NCBI GenBank assembly: GCA_902800065.1
Contig: CADCDE010000030.1
Span: 1-55,885 of the forward strand
Direction: 5' to 3'
DNA: 55,885 bases
Source of the DNA: an uncultured Ruminococcus sp.
GTDB lineage: Bacteria > Bacillota > Clostridia > Oscillospirales > Acutalibacteraceae
Shown: piece by piece, positions 43,158-51,241 of the stretch
How the letters are laid out: every line of letters begins with the position of its first letter
Numbering within the stretch: the stretch's first letter is position 1
Position numbers and translations under genes: made by a program
Notes under the pieces: generated by a model
Seen by the model: only the letters and a program-made list of their open reading frames with translations
Told to the model about the DNA's origin: nothing
Database searches by the model: none

Positions 43158-43523
43158 ATGAGCAAGTATAAAAAGGTGAATATTCTGTTGATAAGCTTCA
43201 TGGTGATAGTGCTGCTTATACCATTGACCGTAATGATAGGCTTCCGCCATGCTGAGGGAACAATAGCCTCTGTCAAGAAAAGCAATTCCGACACGCATAT
43301 TGCAAAAATAGAATATCAGCTTGACGGTGAACAGCATACTATAACACGCACATACAGCAAATTGGAAAGAACACCTCAAAAGGGTGATAAAGAAGTGCTG
43401 TTTATAAATCCCCTTCTTGAGAATACTGTCCATATGACATATGATTTTATACTGTTTCTTATAATAGAGATATTGTGCGGCATTCTTCTGATAGTAAATA
43501 TAAAATTCAAAATATTGTCATAA
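43158..43523 (+). CDS. DUF3592-like small membrane protein
   Basis: A 121-residue protein with GGAGG before ATG 43158. It has an N-terminal transmembrane helix (ILLISFMVIVLLIPLTVMIGF), an extracytoplasmic beta-rich stretch (TIASVKKSNSDTHIAKIEYQ, TRTYSKLERTPQKGD, EVLFINPLLENTVH) and a C-terminal helix (ILFLIIEILCGILLIVNI). This layout matches DUF3592-type proteins, in which a short small-beta domain sits between two helices. Function unknown. A strong terminator follows at 43528, so TspO and this gene may form a two-gene unit. Confidence 0.75.
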   Translation: MSKYKKVNILLISFMVIVLLIPLTVMIGFRHAEGTIASVKKSNSDTHIAKIEYQLDGEQHTITRTYSKLERTPQKGDKEVLFINPLLENTVHMTYDFILFLIIEILCGILLIVNIKFKILS

Positions 43524-43527
43524 CTAA

Positions 43528-43568
43528 AGACCGTTCCTGTTTTTTTGCAGGAACGGTCTGTTTTTTAT
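43528..43568 (+). terminator. Rho-independent terminator
   Basis: AGACCGTTCCTG pairs with CAGGAACGGTCT (12 bp), followed by TTTTTTATT. It ends the DUF3592-like gene unit and overlaps the end of the convergent permease gene at 43565. Confidence 0.9.
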
Positions 43569-44839
43569 TCTTTTGATTTTATGGCTTTGTTTGTTTTATG
43601 CTGTTCCTTGAGGAGCTTTATTATCTCGCTAAACTTCGGGGGATTGCCGTACATAAGTACACCTATCCTGTAAATTGCAGCGGCGAGCATTCCCAAAAGA
43701 TATATTGAAACAAGCTGGATTATGATTGAAATTATTATTTCGTAAAGAGCGACATCTGACATTGCAATTCGTGCGAATATTGCAATTGGTGCGGTGAAGG
43801 GTATGTATGAGCATATTATCATAAGAGTGTTGTTTACATCACTTGTCATTGACATCACGACTATCATGAAAGCAGCTACAAATATCATCATAACTGGAGT
43901 TGTAAGGGTATTGAGGTCTTCGCTTCTTGAAGCAAGTGATGACAGTGAGCCAAGCAGGAAGGCATATATGAAATATGCAGTTATGAAAAATATCAGTGCA
44001 TATATCACAGTTGAAGGCGGCATTGAAAGCATATCCGAAAGATTTTCGGGGAGAGATTTCAGTGATATTGTCTTTAATGATGCAAATGCGGTTGCGATTA
44101 TGACTACAAGCTGAGTCAGTCCCGCAAGACCTGAGCCGATAACTTTACCGAACATGAGATGCGTTGGCTTTGCACAGGTAATGAGCATTTCCATTGCACG
44201 GGTATTTTTTTCCGTTACAACGCTTTGGGATACCATCTGACCGTACATTACGATTGCCATGTAAAGTATCATTACAAGGACATACGTTGAGAAATAGTTT
44301 TTAGTCTGGTCAGTACCTGTTGTTACAGTATCGTAAACCATAGGTGCGTCAAGGATAGTCGCTGTTCGGTCATAGTCAACTCCGAATTTTTCAAAATTGA
44401 CTGCACGGTAGATACCCTTTGCAGCCTCTGATATGATTATTGTTTCCTCGCCCATAAGAGAGTTATTTTTTGTAACATATGTAAATGATATCGGACTGTT
44501 GAGTATTACACCGAAGGTATATTCTGAATTATTTACCTTTGTTTTGATATCCTCAATGTTTTCGTCTGTCACTTGTACAACACTGTTAGGATAGTATTTT
44601 TCAAATGTCTTTGTTACGAGATCATTGTTGTTTTCGTAGGCATTGTTTATTATACCGATTATATTCATTTCACCGGGGGTATCTTCGCCTTCATCCGATT
44701 TTTGCATATCCATTATAATAGCCGGTACAAATGCCGTTCCAAGTATAAGCAGCATCAGGATTATAGTAGTGATAATAAAAGCCTTGTTTTTGATACAGTT
44801 GAGATATTCAAACTTCAGTACCTGTAAGATATGTTTCAT
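43565..44839 (-). CDS. ABC-2-type transporter permease (NatB-like)
   Basis: A 424-residue membrane protein. Its ATG overlaps the ATPase stop (ATGA), and GGAGGTGGGAGT lies upstream. It has one N-terminal helix (IITTIILMLLILGTAFVPAII), a ~170-residue extracytoplasmic domain, then five to six helices including VLVMILYMAIVMYGQMVSQSV, the coupling region VTEKNTRAMEMLITCAKPTHLMFGK, and SLSSLASRSEDLNTLTTPVMM. This is the ABC2_membrane_3/NatB layout, used for Na+ or drug export. With the ATPase at 44836 it forms a complete exporter. Substrate not determinable. Confidence 0.9.
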   Translation of the reverse strand: MKHILQVLKFEYLNCIKNKAFIITTIILMLLILGTAFVPAIIMDMQKSDEGEDTPGEMNIIGIINNAYENNNDLVTKTFEKYYPNSVVQVTDENIEDIKTKVNNSEYTFGVILNSPISFTYVTKNNSLMGEETIIISEAAKGIYRAVNFEKFGVDYDRTATILDAPMVYDTVTTGTDQTKNYFSTYVLVMILYMAIVMYGQMVSQSVVTEKNTRAMEMLITCAKPTHLMFGKVIGSGLAGLTQLVVIIATAFASLKTISLKSLPENLSDMLSMPPSTVIYALIFFITAYFIYAFLLGSLSSLASRSEDLNTLTTPVMMIFVAAFMIVVMSMTSDVNNTLMIICSYIPFTAPIAIFARIAMSDVALYEIIISIIIQLVSIYLLGMLAAAIYRIGVLMYGNPPKFSEIIKLLKEQHKTNKAIKSKE

Positions 44840-45750
44840 ACTCCCACCTCCGTATATTGAACGAATATGTCATTGAGTGACGGTTCACAGACTTTGAAAC
44901 AGTCAATGTCAAAATCCTGATTTGAGAGTTCCGAGAAAAGACGGCTTTTGAACTCAGGTGACTTCATTTTGATAATAATGGTATTTTCGCCGTCAGCTTT
45001 GACATCGGTTATATCATCTGACATTTTCTGAAGTACAAACGGGGAAATTTTTTCAAAGTCCTTTGAAGTAACAGCTATTCGGTCACGGGGATAACTTCTT
45101 TTTATATCCGTTATTTTACCGTCAACAGCGATTTTCCCCTGATTGATAATGGCGATACTTTCACAGAATTCCTCAATGTAATTCATCTGATGGCTTGAGA
45201 AAAGCACCACTGCACCGCCTGTTATCATTTCCTTGATGACATCTTTCAGTAGCATTGCATTGACGGGGTCAAGTCCCGAAAATGGTTCATCAAGAATAAC
45301 TATTTGAGGGTCACACATGAGAGTAGCAGCAAGCTGTATTTTCTGCTGATTGCCCTTGCTGAGAGTTTCAAGTTTTTTGTTCTTGTACTCAGTCATGGAC
45401 ATTCTTTCAAGCCATTTTTCACAGGCTTTCTGAGCGTCCTTTGAGGACATTCCCCTGAGCTGTGCAAGATATACAAGCTGATCGCATATCTTTATTTTCG
45501 GATAAAGACCTCTTTCCTCCGGCATATAGCCGATACGAATATTATTTCTGTTTATCTGCTTTCCGTCAACGAGAACCTTGCCTTTATCGGGAAAAAATAC
45601 TCCCATGATAATTCTTATGGTAGTAGTTTTACCTGCACCGTTTCGTCCGAGAAGTCCGAGAGCAGCACCGCTGTGAGCCGTGAATGAAATATCTCTGAGT
45701 ACTTCCTTTTCACCGAAGCTCTTAAAAATATTTTCTGCTTTGAGTTCCAC
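44836..45750 (-). CDS. ABC transporter ATPase (NatA-like)
   Basis: A 304-residue ATPase. AAAGGAGGTC followed by 7 nt selects the GTG at 45750; a longer frame begins upstream at 45819 but lacks a ribosome site there. Motifs: Walker A GLLGRNGAGKTTTIR, Q-loop GYMPEERGLYP, signature LSKGNQQKIQL, Walker B QIVILDEPFSGLDP and H-loop SSHQM. The C-terminal ~80 residues are the extension found in NatA/CcmA-type exporters. It forms a translationally coupled pair with the permease, likely driven from upstream of 45751. Two MITE pieces (45826-46007) lie directly upstream and may affect its promoter. Confidence 0.93.
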   Translation of the reverse strand: MELKAENIFKSFGEKEVLRDISFTAHSGAALGLLGRNGAGKTTTIRIIMGVFFPDKGKVLVDGKQINRNNIRIGYMPEERGLYPKIKICDQLVYLAQLRGMSSKDAQKACEKWLERMSMTEYKNKKLETLSKGNQQKIQLAATLMCDPQIVILDEPFSGLDPVNAMLLKDVIKEMITGGAVVLFSSHQMNYIEEFCESIAIINQGKIAVDGKITDIKRSYPRDRIAVTSKDFEKISPFVLQKMSDDITDVKADGENTIIIKMKSPEFKSRLFSELSNQDFDIDCFKVCEPSLNDIFVQYTEVGV

Positions 45751-45825
45751 GAAAAGATGACCTCCTTTATAAACTTTTTTATATAATCTATAAATGAGCA
45801 TATCCGAAAAATACAACAATAACTT

Positions 45826-46007
45826 GTCATTCCGAACAAAGTGAGGAATTTTTTTAACGTGCGTTCGATATAACTGAAAAATATTCTGACAATGATGAAA
45901 AGAAGTGTGTCATTCCGAACAAAGTGAGGAATCTTCAAAAGATTCTTCGTCGCTGTCGCTCCTCAGAATGACAGTATAATAATTTTTCGTTTTCATCGAA
46001 CTCACGT
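45826..46007. repeat. Family-A MITE (copy 3, 45857-46007) inserted into a half MITE
   Basis: A 31 bp piece of central palindrome (TTGTCATTCCGAACAAAGTG... to 45856) is followed by a complete 151 bp family-A element from ACGTGCGTTCGAT to ATCGAACTCACGT. TTTTTA occurs on both sides of the intact copy, a possible target-site duplication. The nesting shows at least two insertion rounds at this spot. Confidence 0.82.
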
Positions 46008-46151
46008 TTTTTAAGTTCCCTTCAACATTTATAGTTATAATTAAAGTTTATATATTTATTCAAAATTTGTCAAGTTTATATTAAAAAAATATGTATCATT
46101 TTAACTAAAAAAATACCAAAAATTTTTTATATTTTATATATAATAGATTTA

Positions 46152-46180
46152 TTGACATTTTTTTTTAGGTATTGTAATAT
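46152..46180 (+). promoter_or_regulatory. Consensus-like promoter without an immediate ORF
   Basis: TTGACA (46152-46157), a 17 bp spacer and TAATAT (46175-46180). No start codon with a ribosome site follows for ~195 bp, so it likely drives the structured RNA candidate at 46187 and perhaps the GH31 gene. Confidence 0.65.
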
Positions 46181-46186
46181 ATTAAT

Positions 46187-46308
46187 TGTACAGTGTGCGG
46201 AATGGAAACGGGACTTTCCGTATATTGTCTGCGAAAAAGACAGCCAAAGATACTTTGTCGGAGTTATTGAAGGGGAACTTTGATGAGTGTTAAAGGCTGT
46301 ATTTTTTT
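46187..46308 (+). ncRNA. Candidate structured RNA or leader of about 120 nt
   Basis: Begins about 7 bp after a strong promoter. It contains a local hairpin near 46204-46219 (GGAAA-CGGGAC-TTTCC), a long-range pairing ACAGCC (46240-46245) with GGCTGT (46295-46300), and an immediate TTTTTTT tract (46302-46308), giving a terminator-like end. No ORF of note. It could be a small RNA, or an attenuator or riboswitch-like leader of the GH31 gene whose start is at 46383. No known riboswitch class is recognised. Confidence 0.4.
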
Positions 46309-46382
46309 GTAAAATTATATGGAAATAAAAATATTTTTGTGATACAATAGTCTTATTAAAATAAATAAGGAAGTGTTTGGTC

Positions 46383-48452
46383 TTGATAAAAAAATATATT
46401 TACGGACAGCCAATAGAAACCAATGCAGTTGTTATGGATATTGAAGCCGAAAAAGACAGTATACAGGCTCTCAATGAGATACAGACAGATGACGGGAAAT
46501 TGTTTTTTACATATTTCATGGAAAATGATGATATAGTATACGGTCTCGGTGAGGCTAACAGGGGCATTAACAAAAGAGGATATATTTACGAGAGCTTTTG
46601 TAGTGATGACCCTTTGCACACGGAAGAAAAACGTTCTTTGTATGGGGCACATAATTTTATTGTCATCAGCGGTATAGTAAATATAGGAATATTCGTTGAT
46701 ACTCCCTCACAGGTGCAGTTTGACATAGGCTATACATCAAAGAATGTTCTTAAAATAACACCTTCGGATGATAATTTGAAAATATATATCATAGATGGAA
46801 CAAGTGCCTATGATATAGTAAAGCAGTTCAGAAAAATGATAGGCAGAAGCTATATTGCTCCCAAATGGGCATTCGGTTTCCAGCAGAGCAGATGGAGCTA
46901 TTACACGGAAGACGAGATTCGTGAAGTTGTGAAGAATTACAGGGAAAATCATATCCCGCTTGATGCTGTTTATATGGATATAGACTATATGGACGGATAT
47001 AAGGATTTCACCGTGAGCGAGGAGAGATTTCCGAATTTCAAAGACTTTGTTCAGGAAATGCGTCAGCAGGGAATAAGGCTTGTTCCGATAATAGATGCAG
47101 GTGTAAAGATAGAAGAAGGCTATGATATATATGAGGAAGGAAAATATTATCAGCTTTTCTGCAAGAAGGCAGACGGAAGCGATTTCACGGCAGGAGTATG
47201 GCCAGGTAGGACACATTTCCCTGATTTTATGAATACCAATGCACGAAACTGGTTCGGAAGCAAATATCAGAAGCTGATAAGTGACGGTATTGAGGGCTTT
47301 TGGAACGATATGAACGAGCCTGCAATGTTCTATACTGATGACGGTATAAAAGAGGCTGTTGATTATATAAAAGAGTTTGATTTTGATACGAATGATTCAA
47401 ATAAATTCTTTGAACTCAGGGATAAATTAACAGGTCTTGCAAATAGAAGAAAGGATTATGAATCGTTCTATCACAATATGGACGGTCAGATAGTCCGTCA
47501 TGATAAAGTGCATAATCTTTACGGATACTATATGACGAGGGCTGCTGGTGAGGCTTTTGAATATATAAATCCCGATAAGAGAATGTTATTGTTCTCACGT
47601 TCATCATATATAGGTATGCACCGTTACGGAGGTGTCTGGACAGGCGATAACCAGTCGTGGTGGTCACATCTTCTTCTGAATATAAAGATGATGCCGTCAC
47701 TTAATATGTGCGGATTCATATACAGTGGTGCAGACCTCGGCGGATTCGGCTCGAACTGCACGAGAGATTTGCTTTTAAGATGGCTTGCCTTCGGTATATT
47801 CACTCCTCTCATGCGTAATCATACTGCTTTGGGAACAAGAAATCAGGAGTGCTATAATTTCGGTGATACTCAGGAATTCAAGAATATAATTGCAATAAGA
47901 TACAGTCTTATCCCGTATCTTTACAGTGAATACATGAAAGCCTGTCTTAATGATGATATGATGATAAAACCTCTGAGCTTTGAATATCCCGATGATGAAT
48001 TTGCCAAAACTGTTGAAGACCAGCTTATAATAGGCGAAAGTATCATGATAACACCTGTATATCAGCAGAATGCAATAGGCAGATATGTATATCTCCCAGA
48101 GGATATGCTTCTGGTACGTTTTGCGTCACCGTCAAAAAGAAGCTGCTGTGTGATGCACAAGGGAATACATTTTATCTCTGTGGGATTGGGTGAGGTACCT
48201 GTATTTATCCGCAAAAATAAATTGCTTCCTTTGTGCCGCTCGGTTGAATGCATTGATATGCTCGATACATCAAAGTTTGAGATAATTTCATACACTGACA
48301 GGGAAATAACTTATACTATGTATGAGGATGACGGATATTCAAAAAATTATGATTCTCCCGATAATTTCGTTGATTTTGCCATAACGGAAAATGACGGACA
48401 GCTTGGAGCGGTATGCAAAAAGACGATAGTAAAGCTGTCGCTTTTCCAGTAA
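46383..48452 (+). CDS. GH31 family alpha-glycosidase
   Basis: A 689-residue cytoplasmic enzyme (no signal peptide). AAGGAAG with 8 bp spacing favours TTG 46383 over TTG 46377. The GH31 domain order is clear: an N-terminal beta-domain, then the barrel with KWAFGFQQSRWSYY, VYMDIDYMDGY, and the nucleophile motif GFWNDMNEPAMF (Asp near residue 307). The acid/base region is RYGGVWTGDNQSWW (Asp near 421), followed by GADLGGFG and MRNHTA. The family hydrolyses alpha-glucosides or alpha-xylosides, or transfers glucosyl units. The intracellular location suggests maltodextrin, isomaltose or glycogen breakdown after uptake. Exact substrate cannot be read. It stands alone, 74 bp after a possible attenuator RNA. 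Confidence 0.93.
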   Translation: MIKKYIYGQPIETNAVVMDIEAEKDSIQALNEIQTDDGKLFFTYFMENDDIVYGLGEANRGINKRGYIYESFCSDDPLHTEEKRSLYGAHNFIVISGIVNIGIFVDTPSQVQFDIGYTSKNVLKITPSDDNLKIYIIDGTSAYDIVKQFRKMIGRSYIAPKWAFGFQQSRWSYYTEDEIREVVKNYRENHIPLDAVYMDIDYMDGYKDFTVSEERFPNFKDFVQEMRQQGIRLVPIIDAGVKIEEGYDIYEEGKYYQLFCKKADGSDFTAGVWPGRTHFPDFMNTNARNWFGSKYQKLISDGIEGFWNDMNEPAMFYTDDGIKEAVDYIKEFDFDTNDSNKFFELRDKLTGLANRRKDYESFYHNMDGQIVRHDKVHNLYGYYMTRAAGEAFEYINPDKRMLLFSRSSYIGMHRYGGVWTGDNQSWWSHLLLNIKMMPSLNMCGFIYSGADLGGFGSNCTRDLLLRWLAFGIFTPLMRNHTALGTRNQECYNFGDTQEFKNIIAIRYSLIPYLYSEYMKACLNDDMMIKPLSFEYPDDEFAKTVEDQLIIGESIMITPVYQQNAIGRYVYLPEDMLLVRFASPSKRSCCVMHKGIHFISVGLGEVPVFIRKNKLLPLCRSVECIDMLDTSKFEIISYTDREITYTMYEDDGYSKNYDSPDNFVDFAITENDGQLGAVCKKTIVKLSLFQ

Positions 48453-48535
48453 TAAAAAATACAGGATGTTGAAATTTGTTGCAGGAATAACAAAAATGCC
48501 GAATGTTGAAAGTATAATTTAAAAAAAATAACGCA

Positions 48536-48603
48536 TTTTTCAACACTTTTAACACAGTTTTCAACCGAAATTTCTGAGTTTTCAACTTTACATACAGTAT
48601 AAT
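48536..48603 (+). promoter_or_regulatory. Three TTTTCAAC repeats at 21 bp spacing before a promoter
   Basis: (G/T)TTTTCAAC occurs at 48536-48544, 48557-48565 and 48578-48586, exactly 21 bp apart, i.e. two helical turns. TATAAT follows at 48598-48603. Two inverse copies, GTTGAAA, lie at 48468 and 48505. The phasing on one DNA face is typical of an operator for a repressor or activator of the 48662 gene. Confidence 0.45.
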
Positions 48604-48661
48604 ATATAGAAAATCTGTTCAGAATAATATTATACGAAATTGAAAGCGAGGTTTTTGGGAT

Positions 48662-48919
48662 ATGATAAAGGGAATTAATCACACTATGATAGAGCTGAAT
48701 GACACAGGAAATGAATATTATGAAAGAGCAATACTGATTGTCAAGCCCGAATATGCATCTGTTCAAAGAGCGATACTCGAAGATGAAGCAAAAAAAATGC
48801 TCAAGGAATTTGATGTGCCGTCAGCCATGAAAACGAAGAAAAGTAAGCTGAAGCAGGCTGTAATGCTTGTATGTTCAGCGATAATCGGCGGAATAATAAC
48901 TGCACTTTTTTGCATATAA
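48662..48919 (+). CDS. Small tail-anchored membrane protein
   Basis: An 85-residue protein starting at ATG 48662 with a weak GCGAGG site upstream. Residues 1-60 are charged and helical (GNEYYERAILIVKPEYASVQ, then ILEDEAKKMLKEFDVPSA). After a basic KTKKSKLKQ stretch comes a single C-terminal helix (VMLVCSAIIGGIITALFCI). The topology is that of a tail-anchored protein with a cytosolic head. I do not recognise the family, though similar short ORFs may be common in Ruminococcus. It has its own terminator at 48932 and phased repeats upstream of its -10, so it may be specifically regulated. Confidence 0.7.
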   Translation: MIKGINHTMIELNDTGNEYYERAILIVKPEYASVQRAILEDEAKKMLKEFDVPSAMKTKKSKLKQAVMLVCSAIIGGIITALFCI

Positions 48920-48931
48920 ACATGAATTTTT

Positions 48932-48976
48932 ATACTGTGCATTGTCATATAAATTGACTGCACAGTATTTTTTTAT
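48932..48976 (+). terminator. Rho-independent terminator
   Basis: ATACTGTGCA pairs with TGCACAGTAT (10 bp) and is followed by TTTTTTTATTT. A family-A MITE begins at 48980, right beside the T-run. Confidence 0.9.
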
Positions 48977-48979
48977 TTA

Positions 48980-49130
48980 ACGTGAGTTAGATGCAACTTA
49001 AAAACATTCTAACAATGATGAAATTAAGTATGTCATTCCTAACACAGTGAGGAATCTTGATAAGATTCTTCGTCGCTGTAGCTCCTCAGAATGACAGTAT
49101 AATAATTTTTCGTTTTCATCGAACTCACGT
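48980..49130. repeat. Family-A MITE, copy 4 (151 bp)
   Basis: From ACGTGAGTTAGATG to ATCGAACTCACGT with the full central palindrome. TTTTTATTTA flanks both sides, a probable target-site duplication (its length is uncertain in such AT-rich DNA). The right arm holds a TATAAT at 49098, so the element may lend a -10 to the 49153 gene, whose ATG is 22 bp after the element. Confidence 0.88.
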
Positions 49131-49152
49131 TTTTTATTTATGTGAGGTCAAT

Positions 49153-49620
49153 ATGAAAAAATGTTTTTGGCTGATAAGCTCTGTAATAGTGTTTATATGC
49201 GGATATGTTGTTCATATCGGGTATGAGGTGTCAAACAGGGCAGCATGGAGTATTCTTGTTTCAAGCATAAATGACAGTGCATGGGAAATGACAAAACCCT
49301 TTGCCCTTGTATACATAATGTTTGTATTCATAGAATTATCATGTCTGAGACCGTCACTTCTTCATTTTGTATGTTCAAAGATACTAATGCTTCATGGATT
49401 TGCATTTATGTCCGTGATATTGCTGAAAATTTTTCCGAAAACTCCGTTTTTGGTGATATTTGTTTCATTGTGCGTGGCTGAGTTTCTTTCTTATTCGATA
49501 GACAAATCAAAGTGCAGGATAGAATTATTCTTTGTGCCGATATTTATATCGTTTGTGTTATTTTTTACTGTACTGCTTTTTGCAAGCGTATATCCCCCAA
49601 ATATATTTCCGTTTATTTGA
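49153..49620 (+). CDS. DUF6512-like polytopic membrane protein
   Basis: A 155-residue membrane protein. ATG 49153 follows GTGAGGTC; an in-frame TTG-started extension reads through the MITE and is rejected. There are four to five hydrophobic helices, with a conserved loop SINDSAWEMTKPF after the first helix that is typical of DUF6512 proteins (a 'N.S.wEh.Kl...P' motif). Function unknown. Its upstream region is the MITE at 48980, and the preceding terminator cuts it off from the 48662 gene, so transcription must start within or next to the MITE. Confidence 0.75.
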   Translation: MKKCFWLISSVIVFICGYVVHIGYEVSNRAAWSILVSSINDSAWEMTKPFALVYIMFVFIELSCLRPSLLHFVCSKILMLHGFAFMSVILLKIFPKTPFLVIFVSLCVAEFLSYSIDKSKCRIELFFVPIFISFVLFFTVLLFASVYPPNIFPFI

Positions 49621-49720
49621 ATCAAATAGTCTTGACTAATTTTGTAAAAGAAACTATAATTTATATTGGAGTAACAGCGAAAAGCTGATTTATTTAAAAC
49701 TAAAAGGAGAGTACATTAAA

Positions 49721-50791
49721 ATGAAGAATTACAACATTACACTGCTCAAGGGTGACGGCATAGGACCTGAGATCGTGAATGAGGCTGTAAAAGTCCTTGA
49801 CAAAACAGCAGAAAAATTTGATTTCAAAGTGACCTATACAGAGGCACTTTTGGGAGGCTGTGCCATTGATGCAACAGGAGTACCGCTTCCTCAGGAAACT
49901 ATCGACAAATGCAAGGCTTCAGATTCAGTTCTTCTCGGAGCAGTAGGAGGTCCGAAATGGGACACTCAGCCCGGTAATAACCGTCCTGAAGCAGGTTTGC
50001 TTGGTATCAGAGGTGCATTGGGACTCTTTGCAAATCTCCGTCCTGCAGTCATATTTGAACAGCTCAAAGATGCGTCACCTTTAAAGAGTGAAATCATAGG
50101 CGATGCTATGGATATAATGATAGTCAGAGAGCTTACAGGCGGAATATATTTCGGCAAAAGAGGACAGTTTGAGGAAGACGGCGTAAAGGCAGCTTATGAT
50201 ACCGAGAAATATAATGTTAATGAAATAGAGCGTATCGGCAGAGTGGCTTTTGAGATGGCTATGAAAAGAAACAAGAAGCTGACCAGTGTTGACAAGGCTA
50301 ATGTTCTTGATTCATCAAGACTCTGGAGAGCAACTATGATAGAGCTTTCAAAGGAATATCCCGAAGTCGAACTCAATCATCTCTATGTTGACAACTGTGC
50401 AATGCAGCTTGTCAGAAATCCAAAGCAGTTTGACGTTATAGTGACTTCAAATATATTCGGTGATATACTCTCTGATGAGGCTTCAATGATAAGCGGTTCA
50501 ATAGGTATGCTGGCTTCCGCAAGTCTCAACAGTACAAAACTCGGTATGTATGAGCCGATACACGGTTCAGCTCCCGATATCGCAGGCAAGGGCATTGCAA
50601 ATCCGCTTGCTACGATACTTTCAGTTGCAATGATGCTCAGATATTCTCTTGATGAGCCGCAGGCTGCTGATGCGATTGAAAAGGCAGTTTCAGAGGTGCT
50701 GAAAACCGTCAGAACACCCGATATTTATACTGAAGGCACTAAAAAGGTATCTACAACTGAGATGGGTGACGCTGTTTGTGCATTGATATAA
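49721..50791 (+). CDS. leuB: 3-isopropylmalate dehydrogenase
   Basis: A 356-residue enzyme of leucine biosynthesis that oxidises and decarboxylates 3-isopropylmalate with NAD+ to give 2-oxoisocaproate. AAAAGGAG precedes ATG 49721. Characteristic segments: [12 protein letters not shown] at the N-terminus, [25 protein letters not shown] (substrate binding), the Asp-rich [10 protein letters not shown] and [15 protein letters not shown] (metal and substrate site), and [15 protein letters not shown] (cofactor motif). The length is standard. leuA, leuC and leuD are absent nearby; the next genes are decarboxylase subunits instead. Amino-acid regulation such as a T-box is not evident in the 100 bp upstream. 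Confidence 0.96.
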   Translation: MKNYNITLLKGDGIGPEIVNEAVKVLDKTAEKFDFKVTYTEALLGGCAIDATGVPLPQETIDKCKASDSVLLGAVGGPKWDTQPGNNRPEAGLLGIRGALGLFANLRPAVIFEQLKDASPLKSEIIGDAMDIMIVRELTGGIYFGKRGQFEEDGVKAAYDTEKYNVNEIERIGRVAFEMAMKRNKKLTSVDKANVLDSSRLWRATMIELSKEYPEVELNHLYVDNCAMQLVRNPKQFDVIVTSNIFGDILSDEASMISGSIGMLASASLNSTKLGMYEPIHGSAPDIAGKGIANPLATILSVAMMLRYSLDEPQAADAIEKAVSEVLKTVRTPDIYTEGTKKVSTTEMGDAVCALI

Positions 50792-50816
50792 AAAATAAAA
50801 AGGCGGTAAAATTAAT

Positions 50817-51188
50817 ATGGAAAATATAGAGCTTGCCTTGACACTTCTTATAGCGGGATTTGTAATAGTATTCGTTGTGCTGATACTGCTGATAGCTATA
50901 ATCACGCTGTACGGAAAAATAATACAGTCGGCACAGAATGCCGTGTCAAACAAACGTGAAAAGAAACTTGAAGAAAATAAAGAAAAGCAAACAGTAAAAT
51001 CAATTGTCCGTGAGGATATCGAGGAAGATGACGGAGCGATCCCCGAAGAAATAATAGCTGTAATTGCGGCAGCAGTTGACGCTGTATACGGAAACAAGCC
51101 GCATAAAATTAAAAATATCAGGCGTTCCCGTTCAGTACGTTCTTCCTGGGGCAACGCAGGTATTGCCGAAAATACCAAACCTTTTTAA
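50817..51188 (+). CDS. OadG-family gamma subunit of a Na+-translocating decarboxylase
   Basis: A 123-residue protein with one N-terminal transmembrane helix (LTLLIAGFVIVFVVLILLIAII), a Lys/Glu-rich cytoplasmic linker and a C-terminal Arg/Ser-rich tail ending in SSWGNAGIAENTKPF, typical of OadG/MmdD/GcdC-like subunits. The middle segment IPEEIIAVIAAAVDAVYG is also typical. The gamma subunit anchors and assembles the carboxyltransferase onto the beta-subunit pump. It lies 25 bp after leuB and 53 bp before the beta subunit, probably in the same transcript. Confidence 0.85.
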   Translation: MENIELALTLLIAGFVIVFVVLILLIAIITLYGKIIQSAQNAVSNKREKKLEENKEKQTVKSIVREDIEEDDGAIPEEIIAVIAAAVDAVYGNKPHKIKNIRRSRSVRSSWGNAGIAENTKPF

Positions 51189-51241
51189 TTCATAATGTAT
51201 TATGAGTTGCGTGAAATAAAAATTGAAAGGAAGAAAATTGA

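Noticed and set aside
49057..49152. N-terminal extension of the DUF6512-like protein (start at 49057)
   Set aside because: The extension is encoded entirely by the MITE and shares its peptide (MIRFF...HRTHV) with the extension before 52795. The ribosome-site-linked ATG at 49153 is preferred.
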